Positions 45,101 to 52,374 of a stretch of 64,000 bases of DNA are shown here, piece by piece; position 1 is the first letter of the stretch; each line of letters starts with the position of its first letter. The notes below the pieces were generated by a model. It saw only the letters and a program-made list of their open reading frames with translations, searched no databases and had not been told where the DNA came from. Position numbers and translations under genes: made by a program. The stretch comes from Pantoea sp. SOD02. Lineage in GTDB: Bacteria; Pseudomonadota; Gammaproteobacteria; Enterobacterales; Enterobacteriaceae. The stretch covers positions 186,001-250,000 of the forward strand of contig NZ_CP102605.1 in NCBI RefSeq assembly GCF_024707505.1. Direction: 5' to 3'.

Positions 45101-45825
45101 TAATTGGCGCCAACCACATCGAGATAGTGCGGCTTGCCGCCGAGTTCCGGTTCACGCAAACCGGCGATCATGTCCCACGCCTGATATTGCGAAGCGTTGA
45201 TATCGCGGGTGCGCTGTCGACACGCATCGCTGTCTTCATCCGGCACCACATGAATAATCGGGTCGCAGTGCAGGAAACGCGCACGCGGATCGGCGCGGCG
45301 AATGGCAGCGCAACCCGCCAGCGTGGCGCGAATTAATTGACGTTTAATCTCATCGGGATCGCTATGTACATTATTGCCAAACAACCCGACAGAAATTCCC
45401 CATGCCATAAACGAGATTTCATTCATCGGCGAATAAATCGGTGCCTCTTCATAATATTCAGCGAGTAAAAGCGCCATGCGCTGACAAAAAGCGGCGAAGC
45501 GCGGTACAAATTGGCTGGAAAATAAGGTTAAGTCGTCCGGCCAACCGTAATGGCAAAAGGTCCAGTTAATTTGCATGCCAAATGAGCGCGCTGAATTCAT
45601 GCGTTTTTTTAAACTTTCGAGCGTGGCTTGCGGTTCCATTTCCGCCAGTCGCCAGCCAATACTTTCGCGGGCGGAGGTAATGCCAAACTGCTGCAGCGCG
45701 GCGTAATCGTTGTGGTATTGCGATAAATGGTCGGTCAGCGCATTCATTGAAAGCCGTTCGCCGAAGGGATTGATATGATCCGCTCCCTCATAACCGGCTT
45801 GCCAAAAGCTGGAAAATGGCGGCAT
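42115..45825 (-). CDS. Three-domain protein: GH-A hydrolase, GT-B glycosyltransferase, FAD/UGM-like oxidoreductase
   Basis: One unbroken frame encodes 1236 residues. Residues 1-384 resemble a clan GH-A hydrolase, with acid/base Glu136 in YSPMNEISFMAWG and nucleophile Glu287 in PILLAETSHVGSG. Residues 385-755 are a GT-B glycosyltransferase (VVFSHLRWGFVFQRPQHLLS, PTKVLEYMAAQLPIVSTAIA). Residues 770-1236 are an FAD-binding UDP-galactopyranose-mutase/protoporphyrinogen-oxidase-like domain (CLILGAGPTGLSAGYHYG, ASVGGWCRSVEDQGFTFDHA). No signal peptide, so cytoplasmic. ATG 45825 has GGGGGA. An in-frame ATG at 44673 (residue 385) has its own GAGGAAA site exactly at the domain border, so the last two domains may also be made alone. 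Role in glycan synthesis is inferred. Confidence 0.85.
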   Translation of the reverse strand: MPPFSSFWQAGYEGADHINPFGERLSMNALTDHLSQYHNDYAALQQFGITSARESIGWRLAEMEPQATLESLKKRMNSARSFGMQINWTFCHYGWPDDLTLFSSQFVPRFAAFCQRMALLLAEYYEEAPIYSPMNEISFMAWGISVGLFGNNVHSDPDEIKRQLIRATLAGCAAIRRADPRARFLHCDPIIHVVPDEDSDACRQRTRDINASQYQAWDMIAGLREPELGGKPHYLDVVGANYYHGNQWLTGSGCRLEWHLGDARRVPLHPLLAQLTERYQRPILLAETSHVGSGRAAWLAQVTADVAQAQLNGCDIRGICLYPIIDRPLWEDLEDWPRSGLWDIDPHKKRLLNPVYAASLQQSQRVLARFQRLIIPNSRPEESVMKQSVLVVFSHLRWGFVFQRPQHLLSRLAQFHRIVFIEEPIYQPGEAALRHYQPAPNVTVIEPHTDVAAPGFHDSQIAVLQPLLAELLDDDETPLVWFYTPMALPLLACFTPSAIIYDCMDELSAFNQAPRQLQQRESALLSRADLVFTGGTSLYEAKKHRHANVYCCPSSVDAAHFEQALDRTNSHPLQENLPKPRLGYYGVIDERLDLALIAALADAHPDWQIVMVGPVVKIDAASLPQHSNLHWFGQQPYAALPHFLAGWDLCLMPFALNQSTRFISPTKVLEYMAAQLPIVSTAIADVARHYTEVVNIADSHQGFIQACEAALNMPLETRYQLAKNMAARVAETSWDRTVEEMQAHIVALSKRQISHPDVTAARPPAQAHNTVECLILGAGPTGLSAGYHYGAGAVVLEKNASVGGWCRSVEDQGFTFDHAGHIMFSNDPYVLRLYDILLGDNQHWQTREAWVYSHDVYTRYPFQSALHGLPAEVIGECVLGAIEARYASPPALQAVATEARRDCCADGAIPDGESLACQPESEDFESFIFRTWGKGIARHFALPYNQKLWKTPLVNMETSWLGGRVPLPDLEQIISGALAPLDKPVGPNARFGYPLRGGFQALMEGFLPHLNCALEMEADVSEIQPLQRRVLLSDGRQFHYDQMISTLPLPELVRLIGSFAPEAVQKAAKQLRHISVRCVNLGIARANISDKHWIYYPGDTLFHRIFLQGNASPHCNPQGGFGLTCEMTYRADQPLPCEGDALIERCIADCIRVGIINVDDEIVTASEVDMPYAYVVYDHQRTANVTLIRSWLATQGIHLSGRYSEWEYYNSDHAFLAGKRAAETVKDLTQNRKTTA

Positions 45826-46204
45826 GGTGTTCCCCCGGAATAAAATTCAGGAAAGTGAAATAAATAAAAGAAGTTAACTGCTTTGTTTATGGGGCGCGCA
45901 TGAATGCGCGCCTTACGGAAATAGCACGAATCTCGTAGGGTCGCCATTAATGGCGACCGAGGAAAGTAGTTATTGAATCTAATTAAAATTATAACCACGC
46001 TTTAGCTTAACGCAAATCACTGAGATGAAAAGAATATAAGCCAAGCGTTGGTTTTACTTATATAAGTGAAGCGGCATGAGAAGTTGAATAATTAATTACT
46101 TCACTATTTCTTACGCTTAACTCACATAATGAAAAGAAGGGCGATTCTTAATTTATTTCGTCACTACACTTTAATTAACCCACTTCGGGTTTACGGAGGG
46201 TCCT
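45826..46204. other. Divergent AT-rich region
   Basis: A 379-base gap. It holds two REP elements near the three-domain gene, then AT-rich sequence with a 12-base palindrome ACTTATATAAGT (46056-46067) and a GGAGGG ribosome site for the small acidic protein. Confidence 0.6.
45893..45958. repeat. REP type B variant plus type A
   Basis: GGCGCGCATGAATGCGCGCC (45893-45912), a type B variant with changed arm bases that still pair, and GGTCGCCATTAATGGCGACC (45939-45958). Confidence 0.85.
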
Positions 46205-46330
46205 ATGTCAGAACGTCCAGATGATGATGATGTAATTCCACTGCCAGGTGATGATGAAACATTACCCGACGAAGATGATGATTTACCCCGCGATACTGAA
46301 TTCCCTGAAGATCAGCAACCTAAAATCTGA
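46205..46330 (+). CDS. Small, very acidic 41-residue protein
   Basis: ATG 46205 follows a textbook GGAGGG ribosome site at the right spacing. The 41-residue product (MSERPDDDDVIPLPGDDETL and so on) has 17 Asp/Glu against 3 Lys/Arg and several prolines, so it is expected to be disordered. It matches no family I know. A GC-rich hairpin follows ten bases after the stop, making a self-contained transcription unit. Function unknown. Confidence 0.7.
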   Translation: MSERPDDDDVIPLPGDDETLPDEDDDLPRDTEFPEDQQPKI

Positions 46331-46339
46331 AAATGGGTC

Positions 46340-46358
46340 GAGCCGCCGCTGGCGGCTC
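46340..46358 (+). terminator. Hairpin after the small acidic gene
   Basis: GAGCCGCC, loop GCT, GGCGGCTC, followed by ACTATTTAG. A strong stem with a weak T-tract. Confidence 0.6.
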
Positions 46359-46444
46359 ACTATTTAGAGTGCACTCTGCTGTAATTCCCCCATAATACCT
46401 CTCCAGGATTCATTTATTTTTTTAACACTTAAGGGAGAGATACG

Positions 46445-46669
46445 ATGGTCAACGACTATTTCACACAGCCAGCGATTGGCGTAACGGTTGAGCAACATAA
46501 GCGCACCGTTGCGGTTGCGGCGGCATTAGCGGTGGCAAAAGAGTCAGTTAGCGCCTCAACCTCTGCCAGCGGATCAAAGGCATCGTGGGATTTGCAGGCG
46601 GTTGCCAATGAGATCGCAAATCTGGCCGATGCCATTCAGGATGCGCTGGAGCCGGTCGAAACGCTCTAA
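46445..46669 (+). CDS. Small hypothetical protein, 74 residues
   Basis: ATG 46445 follows an AAGGGAGAG ribosome site. The product MVNDYFTQPAIGVTVEQHKR has an Ala/Val-rich helix (TVAVAAALAVAKESVSAST), a short Ser-rich linker and an acidic helix (LQAVANEIANLADAIQDALE). No transmembrane segment is evident. I do not recognise the family. Its stop overlaps the convergent MmgE/PrpD stop by four bases. It is a separate small unit beside the acidic 41-residue gene. Confidence 0.65.
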   Translation: MVNDYFTQPAIGVTVEQHKRTVAVAAALAVAKESVSASTSASGSKASWDLQAVANEIANLADAIQDALEPVETL

Positions 46670-47979
46670 CCCAGCAACTGAGTTAATTGCGCCAGATGCG
46701 CGCTGTTAGCCAGCTCGCTGCTGTTCAGCAGTTGTTGCTGGCGTTGCGGGGATTCCTGCTGCAGTGCCGCACGCAGCTTACCTGCCACATCCACCGCATC
46801 GCCCAGCGATTGCTGACGTGTGCGGTGATGCTGCAACTGCGAGCCATCGCGTAGCGTAATCGTCACCAGATGAAAACGCAGCGCCGGGTTAATCGCATCC
46901 GGTGGCGCATTTTCATCTGGTATACGAAGTACTTTGGCCGCCAGCGGCATCACTTCCTGATTCAACTCGCCTTCGGCAAAATCCTGCAAGTGCAAATCGC
47001 CATAAATCAGCATCGCGGCGATGACGTATTCCAGACTGAAACGCGCTTCAATGCCGTTGGTCGGCACACGCACCGATGCGGCAATATCGCCGCCCGGCGG
47101 AAACGCCACGCTGATCTCGCTAATGCTTTCCAGCAAACTTTCCAGTGATTTACCACTCGCCAGCCATTCATTGCGCAAAATGCGCGTGGCTTCGGCGGCG
47201 CTGTGCGTACCGGCGCAGGTGGGGAAGGGTTTGAACTCCAGTCCAGGCGTAACGATACGCCACGGCTGCGCCCAGTTCTCAATCAGCTTTTCCGGCTGCG
47301 CCTGGCCGTTGCTGGTGGCAGAGATAAAGGCTTCAATCACGCCATCCTGCTTGCCATCAAAACCCGCCAGCGTCAGTTGTGCGGCGGTCACCGCGCGTTC
47401 AGCTGCAAACCCGGCGTGCAGCGGCTTCACCGCCGAACCAAACTGTGCGCGTAAACCACTGGCCTGCGTGGTGGCGATGCCGAGCAGCGTTGCGGTGGCA
47501 GAGACATCTAAAGCCAGCAACCGCGTCAGCGCGGCGGCGGCGGCAACCGTGCCGAGCGTCGCGGTATTGTGATTACCTAAGGCGTAATGCTGCTGGCTGA
47601 CGGCGAGACCTAAACGTCCGGCGATTTCGACGCCAATTGCGTAAGCATCAAGGAACTGATCCAGCTCAGAAGGCTGCAGCTGCTGCCAGGCAAACAGCGA
47701 GGGCAGAATCACCACGCTGGGATGTCCGCGAAAATCCGCGTGAAAATCATCATAATCCAGCGCGTGGCTAGCATAGCCGAGCAGCAGCGCGTGAGATCGC
47801 GCACTGCCGTCACCATACACGCCGCGCAGCGCTGGTAAACCGCTATCCGGCACCTGGCCTTGCAATACCGGCCAGCTGACGGCGAGGAAATCACGCACGC
47901 CTTGGCGCGCGGCATCGCGTGCGACGGTGTCCGGTTGGCTGTTAACAATGCGCTCAGCCAGCGCGGCAGTCAGGTTCAT
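46666..47979 (-). CDS. MmgE/PrpD-family protein (YxeQ class)
   Basis: The 437-residue protein is of the MmgE/PrpD fold: LLGYASHALDYDDFHADFRG, HPSVVILPSLFAWQQL, AIGVEIAGRLGLAVSQQHYA, FKPFPTCAGTHSAAEATRIL. Known members dehydrate 2-methylcitrate or decarboxylate cis-aconitate; the B. subtilis homologue YxeQ sits in the S-(2-succino)cysteine operon with an unsettled role. Its start overlaps the M20 stop by one base (TGATG), so it is co-translated with GNAT and M20 genes. The reaction is not assigned. Confidence 0.88.
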   Translation of the reverse strand: MNLTAALAERIVNSQPDTVARDAARQGVRDFLAVSWPVLQGQVPDSGLPALRGVYGDGSARSHALLLGYASHALDYDDFHADFRGHPSVVILPSLFAWQQLQPSELDQFLDAYAIGVEIAGRLGLAVSQQHYALGNHNTATLGTVAAAAALTRLLALDVSATATLLGIATTQASGLRAQFGSAVKPLHAGFAAERAVTAAQLTLAGFDGKQDGVIEAFISATSNGQAQPEKLIENWAQPWRIVTPGLEFKPFPTCAGTHSAAEATRILRNEWLASGKSLESLLESISEISVAFPPGGDIAASVRVPTNGIEARFSLEYVIAAMLIYGDLHLQDFAEGELNQEVMPLAAKVLRIPDENAPPDAINPALRFHLVTITLRDGSQLQHHRTRQQSLGDAVDVAGKLRAALQQESPQRQQQLLNSSELANSAHLAQLTQLLG

Positions 47980-49121
47980 CAGTTCACGCTCTTCAGGGCC
48001 GCGACCGCCAGATTGGCGAGATAGCGCGACGTTGGCAGCAGCACATCATCATTGATGCGGAACGCCGGATGGTGCAGCGCATAAGGTTCGCCGGTGCCAA
48101 TCATCATGAACGCGCCCGGCAGCTGCTGCTGATAAAACGCGAAGTCTTCGCCGATCGGGCTGGCTTCCACCACACGCGCCTCAAAGCCGCTGGCGCTGGC
48201 CTGCTGCAAGGCAAAATCGGCCCAGTGCGCATCATTCACCACCGAAGGCGGACCTGCGTGCCAGTTGAATTTCACCTCGGCGGCAAAGGCTGCGCCGATA
48301 CCTTGCACAATCTCACGGAAGCGCTGCTCAAGACGTTCGCGCGTTTCCTGCGAGAAGGAGCGCACCGTGCCTTCCAGCCAGGCGCTATCAGGAATCACGT
48401 TCCAGGTGCTGCCGCTGTGAATCTGGGTGATCGAGACCACCGCGTTATCGCCGGATGGCGCATTGCGGCTGATCAGCGTTTGCGCAGCCGAGACGATTTG
48501 CGCAGCAATGACAATCGGATCGTTGCCCTGATGCGGTTTGGCCGCGTGGCTGCCAATGCCGGTGATGCTGATATCAAAGCGATCAACCGCTGCGGTTAAC
48601 GGACCGGCTTTGCTGCCAATCACGCCTGGCGGCAGCGACGGATCGTTGTGGATGCCGAAAATAGCCACCGCATCATCCAGCGCGCCTGTAGCGATCACAT
48701 CGGGCGCGCCCTGGCCGGTCTCTTCCGCAGCCTGGAACAGAATGCGCACGCGACCTGGCAGCGTATCTTCTTGCTGTTTAAGCAGAATCGCTGCACCTAG
48801 CGCCGCCGAACTGTGGAAGTCGTGGCCGCAGGCGTGCATCACGCCGGGACGCTCAGATCGGAAGCTCACATCTGACTGCTCTTCAATCGGCAGCGCATCG
48901 ATATCAGAACGTAGCACCATCAGCGGACCGTTTTCACGGCCTATTTCAGCGATTAAACCGGTTTTGAGCGGCAGATCCAGCACGCGAATCTGGTGTTTCT
49001 CTAATTGCTGACGAATACGTGCGGTGGTTTCAAACTCTTGATTGGAGAGCTCGGGAAAACGGTGCAGTTCGTGGCGGAAAGCGATCAGCTGTTCGCCTAA
49101 GGTGTCGAGTGATTGGCTCAT
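47979..49121 (-). CDS. M20-family amidohydrolase/deacetylase (YxeP class)
   Basis: The 380-residue metallopeptidase-like enzyme has metal-binding HACGHDFHSSAALGAAI, catalytic Glu pair in FQAAEETGQGAPD, a dimerisation domain (about 180-290: SITGIGSHAAKPHQGNDPIV) and the last ligand His in LHHPAFRINDDVL. The group includes hippurate and N-acyl-amino-acid hydrolases; YxeP removes the acetyl group from N-acetylcysteine-type intermediates. ATG 49121 has AAGGAG. It overlaps the GNAT stop by four bases, and an acetylase next to a deacetylase suggests a protected-intermediate pathway. Confidence 0.92.
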   Translation of the reverse strand: MSQSLDTLGEQLIAFRHELHRFPELSNQEFETTARIRQQLEKHQIRVLDLPLKTGLIAEIGRENGPLMVLRSDIDALPIEEQSDVSFRSERPGVMHACGHDFHSSAALGAAILLKQQEDTLPGRVRILFQAAEETGQGAPDVIATGALDDAVAIFGIHNDPSLPPGVIGSKAGPLTAAVDRFDISITGIGSHAAKPHQGNDPIVIAAQIVSAAQTLISRNAPSGDNAVVSITQIHSGSTWNVIPDSAWLEGTVRSFSQETRERLEQRFREIVQGIGAAFAAEVKFNWHAGPPSVVNDAHWADFALQQASASGFEARVVEASPIGEDFAFYQQQLPGAFMMIGTGEPYALHHPAFRINDDVLLPTSRYLANLAVAALKSVN

Positions 49122-49663
49122 GCTTTTACTCCTTGTTGCGCCGCCTGGCGTGTTAACCACGCATCGTGGGCGGCTTCATCCAGTACTTTCTTCATATATT
49201 GCGTGATGTGGCCTTTGCCGAGATCGGTGGTGTGCATCAGCTGGAAACCGCGCTTTTTATACATCTCGATCAGCCACGGATGGCTGGTGGCGGTGCCGAG
49301 CGACACGGCAGGCGCGCGTAATTGGCCCAGCAGAATCTCCTGCTCGAGGCGATCCTGCACCTGACGGCCATATTGCTTGCCGGGATAATCGGGATGCGCG
49401 CCAAACCAGCCGATGTGCGGCAGGCCAAACGGGCCGGGCAGCGGTCCCCACGGATAACGTACGGTAACGGATGAGACCATCACCTCATCGGCATACAGGG
49501 CATAAACACCGTGGCTTTGCAGATGACGCAACGTTTTGGCAAGGTCGGCGGTGGCGGCATCAAACTTGATGCCCAGCGCCAGCGTGGGCGCATACGCGGC
49601 ATGCATCAGCGCCTGATAGGTTTCCACCTCGTCTTCTCTGACCTGACGAAATTCAAGTGACAT
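49118..49663 (-). CDS. GNAT-family N-acetyltransferase (YxeL class)
   Basis: The 181-residue GNAT fold has YALYADEVMVSSVTVRYPWG as the central strands, the acetyl-CoA loop HPDYPGKQYGRQVQDRL and LGTATSHPWLIEMYKKRGF towards the end. In the yxe/ytm-type pathways the GNAT enzyme acetylates the amino group of the S-modified cysteine. ATG 49663 is favoured over 49669 because CCGGGGA directly abuts the latter. It is the first gene of GNAT-M20-MmgE and divergent from the dehydrogenase operon. Confidence 0.85.
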   Translation of the reverse strand: MSLEFRQVREDEVETYQALMHAAYAPTLALGIKFDAATADLAKTLRHLQSHGVYALYADEVMVSSVTVRYPWGPLPGPFGLPHIGWFGAHPDYPGKQYGRQVQDRLEQEILLGQLRAPAVSLGTATSHPWLIEMYKKRGFQLMHTTDLGKGHITQYMKKVLDEAAHDAWLTRQAAQQGVKA

Positions 49664-49695
49664 AGACATCCCCGGAAAAATATGCGCTTTTGTAG

Positions 49696-49715
49696 GGTCG
49701 CCATTAATGGCGACC
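49696..49715. repeat. REP type A
   Basis: GGTCGCCATTAATGGCGACC, preceded by TGTAG, just upstream of the GNAT gene. Confidence 0.88.
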
Positions 49716-49856
49716 TAACAGGCGTCCATACAAAAGAGATCAGATTACCAGCAAAGCCATTCCCCGCTATATGTGAAAAATAACTAAGCTAATGCGAATT
49801 TGTGAAAATGAAATCGCCCCTTTTGCATTGCTTAAATCGTTATTTACCGTAGTATG

Positions 49857-49886
49857 CAGAAAATACATAGCGCTATAACTATTCTG
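49857..49886. promoter_or_regulatory. Imperfect 30-bp palindrome in divergent promoter
   Basis: Centred on ATAGCGCTAT and bounded by CAGAA and TTCTG; 11 of 15 positions pair. It lies in the AT-rich 287-base gap between the two divergent catabolic operons and is a good candidate for a shared operator. Confidence 0.5.
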
Positions 49887-49950
49887 TATTAACCCTCTGA
49901 ATTATCTTAATTTAATCCGTTATAGCCTTATTCTTAATCAGGGTGACGCC

Positions 49951-51021
49951 GTGTTAGCGATCAAATCTCCGCGTGCATATGCACATGAATCCGGTTTGCG
50001 TGCGCGCGCCGGTGAATTTATCAAACCTTACGCTTCCCATATTCGCATCTTTACTTCTCCTCGCGCCTGGCAGGCGGTTAATCCGGAATTAACTCAGAGC
50101 CTTGAAGCCAATGCTATTCGCTGGGAAATAGAGTATCTGACCGGTGAATGCACCGATGCCGCGATTGAAACCCTGAAGCAAAATGTCGAGCAGCAGGGCG
50201 CTGAACTGCTGTTTGCGGTCGGCGGCGGACGCGTGCTGGATGCGGCGAAAGCAGTTGGTAGCCAACTGCCGGATCTCAAAGTAATCAACTTCGCCACGGT
50301 TGCGGCGACCTGCGCTGCCTGGTCACCGGTAGCGATTGTTTACAATGAGCACGGCGGCCATGTGCGCAGCCAGCCGCTGGGCAAAATGCCGGATTTGGTG
50401 TTGGTGGATAGCGAGATTATCGCGCGCAGCGATGTGCGCTATCTGAAGGCCGGCATCGTTGATGCGCTGGCAAAATATTACGAGTTCTACCCTTATCAGC
50501 GTAACAATCCCAACGATCTGGCGCTGGATCTCAAAGTAATGACCGCCAAACGCGCGCTGGACCTCTATCGCGAGCTGGGTGCAGCGGCGGTTGCCGCTAA
50601 CGAACAGCAGATTGTCACGCCAGAGCTGGTGAAAATCATCGATGCCAATATCGTGTTGGCCGGATTAGCCAACAGCGTGCGCGATGTGCTGCCAACGCCC
50701 GGTTTTGCCCATGCCATCCACAATCGTCTGACGCATCAGCCGGAGCTGCACGAATGGCTGCACGGCGAAAAAGTGGGTTACAGCCTGCTGGTGCAATCGC
50801 TTATTGAGCAAAACGGCGTGCCGGATGCCGATTTGCTGGCGCTGCTGCGTGAGTACGATATGCCGCTGACCTTAGCGCCGCTAACCGGCGACCGCAGGGC
50901 GACGATCCGTACCATCGCGGAACAAATTAAATTCCCGGCGGCCAGCGCCGAGCGTCTGCCATTCCGCATCTCTGCTGATGCGCTGGAGCAGGCGCTGCTG
51001 GCGACCGAGAACACGTTTTAA
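49951..51021 (+). CDS. Iron-containing alcohol/glycerol-type dehydrogenase
   Basis: The 356-residue group III dehydrogenase has NAD-binding LFAVGGGRVLDAAKAVG and metal ligands expected at the Asp of GIVDALAKYYEFY and two His in GFAHAIHNRLTHQPELHEWLHGE. The substrate is an alcohol, aldehyde or 2-hydroxy compound that cannot be named. The start is GTG 49951 behind an AGGGTG stretch. It is first in a tight operon (gaps of 33 and 18 bases) with a flavin monooxygenase and an aminotransferase, and may process the carbon piece released by the monooxygenase (inference). Confidence 0.85.
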   Translation: MLAIKSPRAYAHESGLRARAGEFIKPYASHIRIFTSPRAWQAVNPELTQSLEANAIRWEIEYLTGECTDAAIETLKQNVEQQGAELLFAVGGGRVLDAAKAVGSQLPDLKVINFATVAATCAAWSPVAIVYNEHGGHVRSQPLGKMPDLVLVDSEIIARSDVRYLKAGIVDALAKYYEFYPYQRNNPNDLALDLKVMTAKRALDLYRELGAAAVAANEQQIVTPELVKIIDANIVLAGLANSVRDVLPTPGFAHAIHNRLTHQPELHEWLHGEKVGYSLLVQSLIEQNGVPDADLLALLREYDMPLTLAPLTGDRRATIRTIAEQIKFPAASAERLPFRISADALEQALLATENTF

Positions 51022-51054
51022 ATCGCACCACTTTTAATTGACCAGGACAAATTA

Positions 51055-52356
51055 ATGGCTAACTCACAACAACAACGCCGCATCCGTTTAGGCCTTTTCG
51101 TGCAGCCGGTTGGACAACACGTCAGCGGCTGGCGCCTGACAGAAAAGCTTGGCGATCCGACCGATATTGACTGGCTGATCACCATCGCCAAAAAAGCCGA
51201 AGCCGGTAAATTCGATCTGTTCTTCGTCGGCGATGCGCTGGCTACCAGCATGTATCGCCTGCCATCGACCATGGCGCGCCTTGAGCCGCTGACCATGTTG
51301 TCGGCGCTGGCGGTCAATACCAAACGCATCGGTCTGGCGGCAACCGCGTCCACCACCTTCAGCGATCCGTTCACCATGGCGCGCAGCTTCTCCTCGCTGG
51401 ATCACATCAGCCGTGGTCGCGCCGCGTGGAACGTGGTGACTTCGTTCTCCGCCGATGTGGCACGCAACTTTAGCCGCAACGATATGCCGAACCACGCCGA
51501 GCGTTATGCGCGTGCGCGTGAATTCCTCGAAGTAGCGGAAAAACTGTGGGCCGGCTGGGAAGAGGGCGCGGTGCAGCCGAATAAAGAGACCGGCGCGTAC
51601 TTTGTTGATGACAAAATCCAGCCGATTAACCACCAAGGCGAGCACTTCCAGGTGCAAGGTCCACTGAACATCACCCGCTCACCGCAAGGTCGTCCGGTGA
51701 TCATCGAAGCCGGTTCGTCCGCCGATGGCCAGAAACTGGCGGCGGAAACCGCAGAAGTGATCTTCACCGCTGCTGCCAGCCTCGAAGAGGCGCAAACCTT
51801 CTATCGTTCACAGAAAGATCAGGTGATTGCCGCCGGTCGTAATCCGGATCATGTGGTGATTATGCCGGGCGTGATGCCGATTGTTGGCCGCACGCGTGAA
51901 GAAGCCAAAGCGCTGTGGAAAGAGCTCAACACGCTGGTGGATATCGAAAACGGTCTGCGTCAGCTGTCGCTGCGTTTTAGCATGGATCTCAGCCAGTTCC
52001 CGCTGGATGGTCCGGTGCCAGAAGTGCCGCTGGGTGAAGGTAACCAGAGCCGCGTAAAACTGATGACCGACATGGCGAAGCGTGAAAATCTGACGCTGCG
52101 CGAGCTGGCGGCGGTGGCTGCCGGTTCACGTGGACATCGTGTGATTGTCGGCACCGCTGAAGATATCGCCGACGATTTCGAGCTGTGGCTGAACGAGGGC
52201 GGCGCGGATGGTTTCAACATCATGCCGGCGATTATGTCCGAGCAGCTGGATCTGTTCGTTGAACTGGTGATTCCGGAACTGCGCCGTCGCGGCCTGTTCC
52301 GTGATGATTACGAGTTCGCCACGCTGCGTGAGAACCTCGGCTTGCCGGTGGCGTAA
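51055..52356 (+). CDS. LLM-class flavin monooxygenase, NtaA/SnaA/DszA group (YxeK class)
   Basis: The 433-residue FMNH2-dependent monooxygenase has RLGLFVQPVGQHVSGWR near the start, FDLFFVGDALATSMYRLPST, HISRGRAAWNVVTSFSADVA, RPVIIEAGSSADGQKLAAET and DGFNIMPAIM near the end, the standard order for the nitrilotriacetate/dibenzothiophene-sulfone group. These need reduced flavin from a partner reductase, which is not in the window. YxeK of this group cleaves the C-S bond of N-acetyl-S-(2-succino)cysteine. Acetylase and deacetylase genes lie just across the divergent promoter, which supports a similar role here (inference). Confidence 0.92.
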   Translation: MANSQQQRRIRLGLFVQPVGQHVSGWRLTEKLGDPTDIDWLITIAKKAEAGKFDLFFVGDALATSMYRLPSTMARLEPLTMLSALAVNTKRIGLAATASTTFSDPFTMARSFSSLDHISRGRAAWNVVTSFSADVARNFSRNDMPNHAERYARAREFLEVAEKLWAGWEEGAVQPNKETGAYFVDDKIQPINHQGEHFQVQGPLNITRSPQGRPVIIEAGSSADGQKLAAETAEVIFTAAASLEEAQTFYRSQKDQVIAAGRNPDHVVIMPGVMPIVGRTREEAKALWKELNTLVDIENGLRQLSLRFSMDLSQFPLDGPVPEVPLGEGNQSRVKLMTDMAKRENLTLRELAAVAAGSRGHRVIVGTAEDIADDFELWLNEGGADGFNIMPAIMSEQLDLFVELVIPELRRRGLFRDDYEFATLRENLGLPVA

Positions 52357-52374
52357 CCCATTCAGGAGCTCAAC

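Noticed and set aside
46056..46067. ACTTATATAAGT palindrome as an operator
   Set aside because: AT-only-type palindromes are frequent in such AT-rich promoter DNA; no second site or partner seen.
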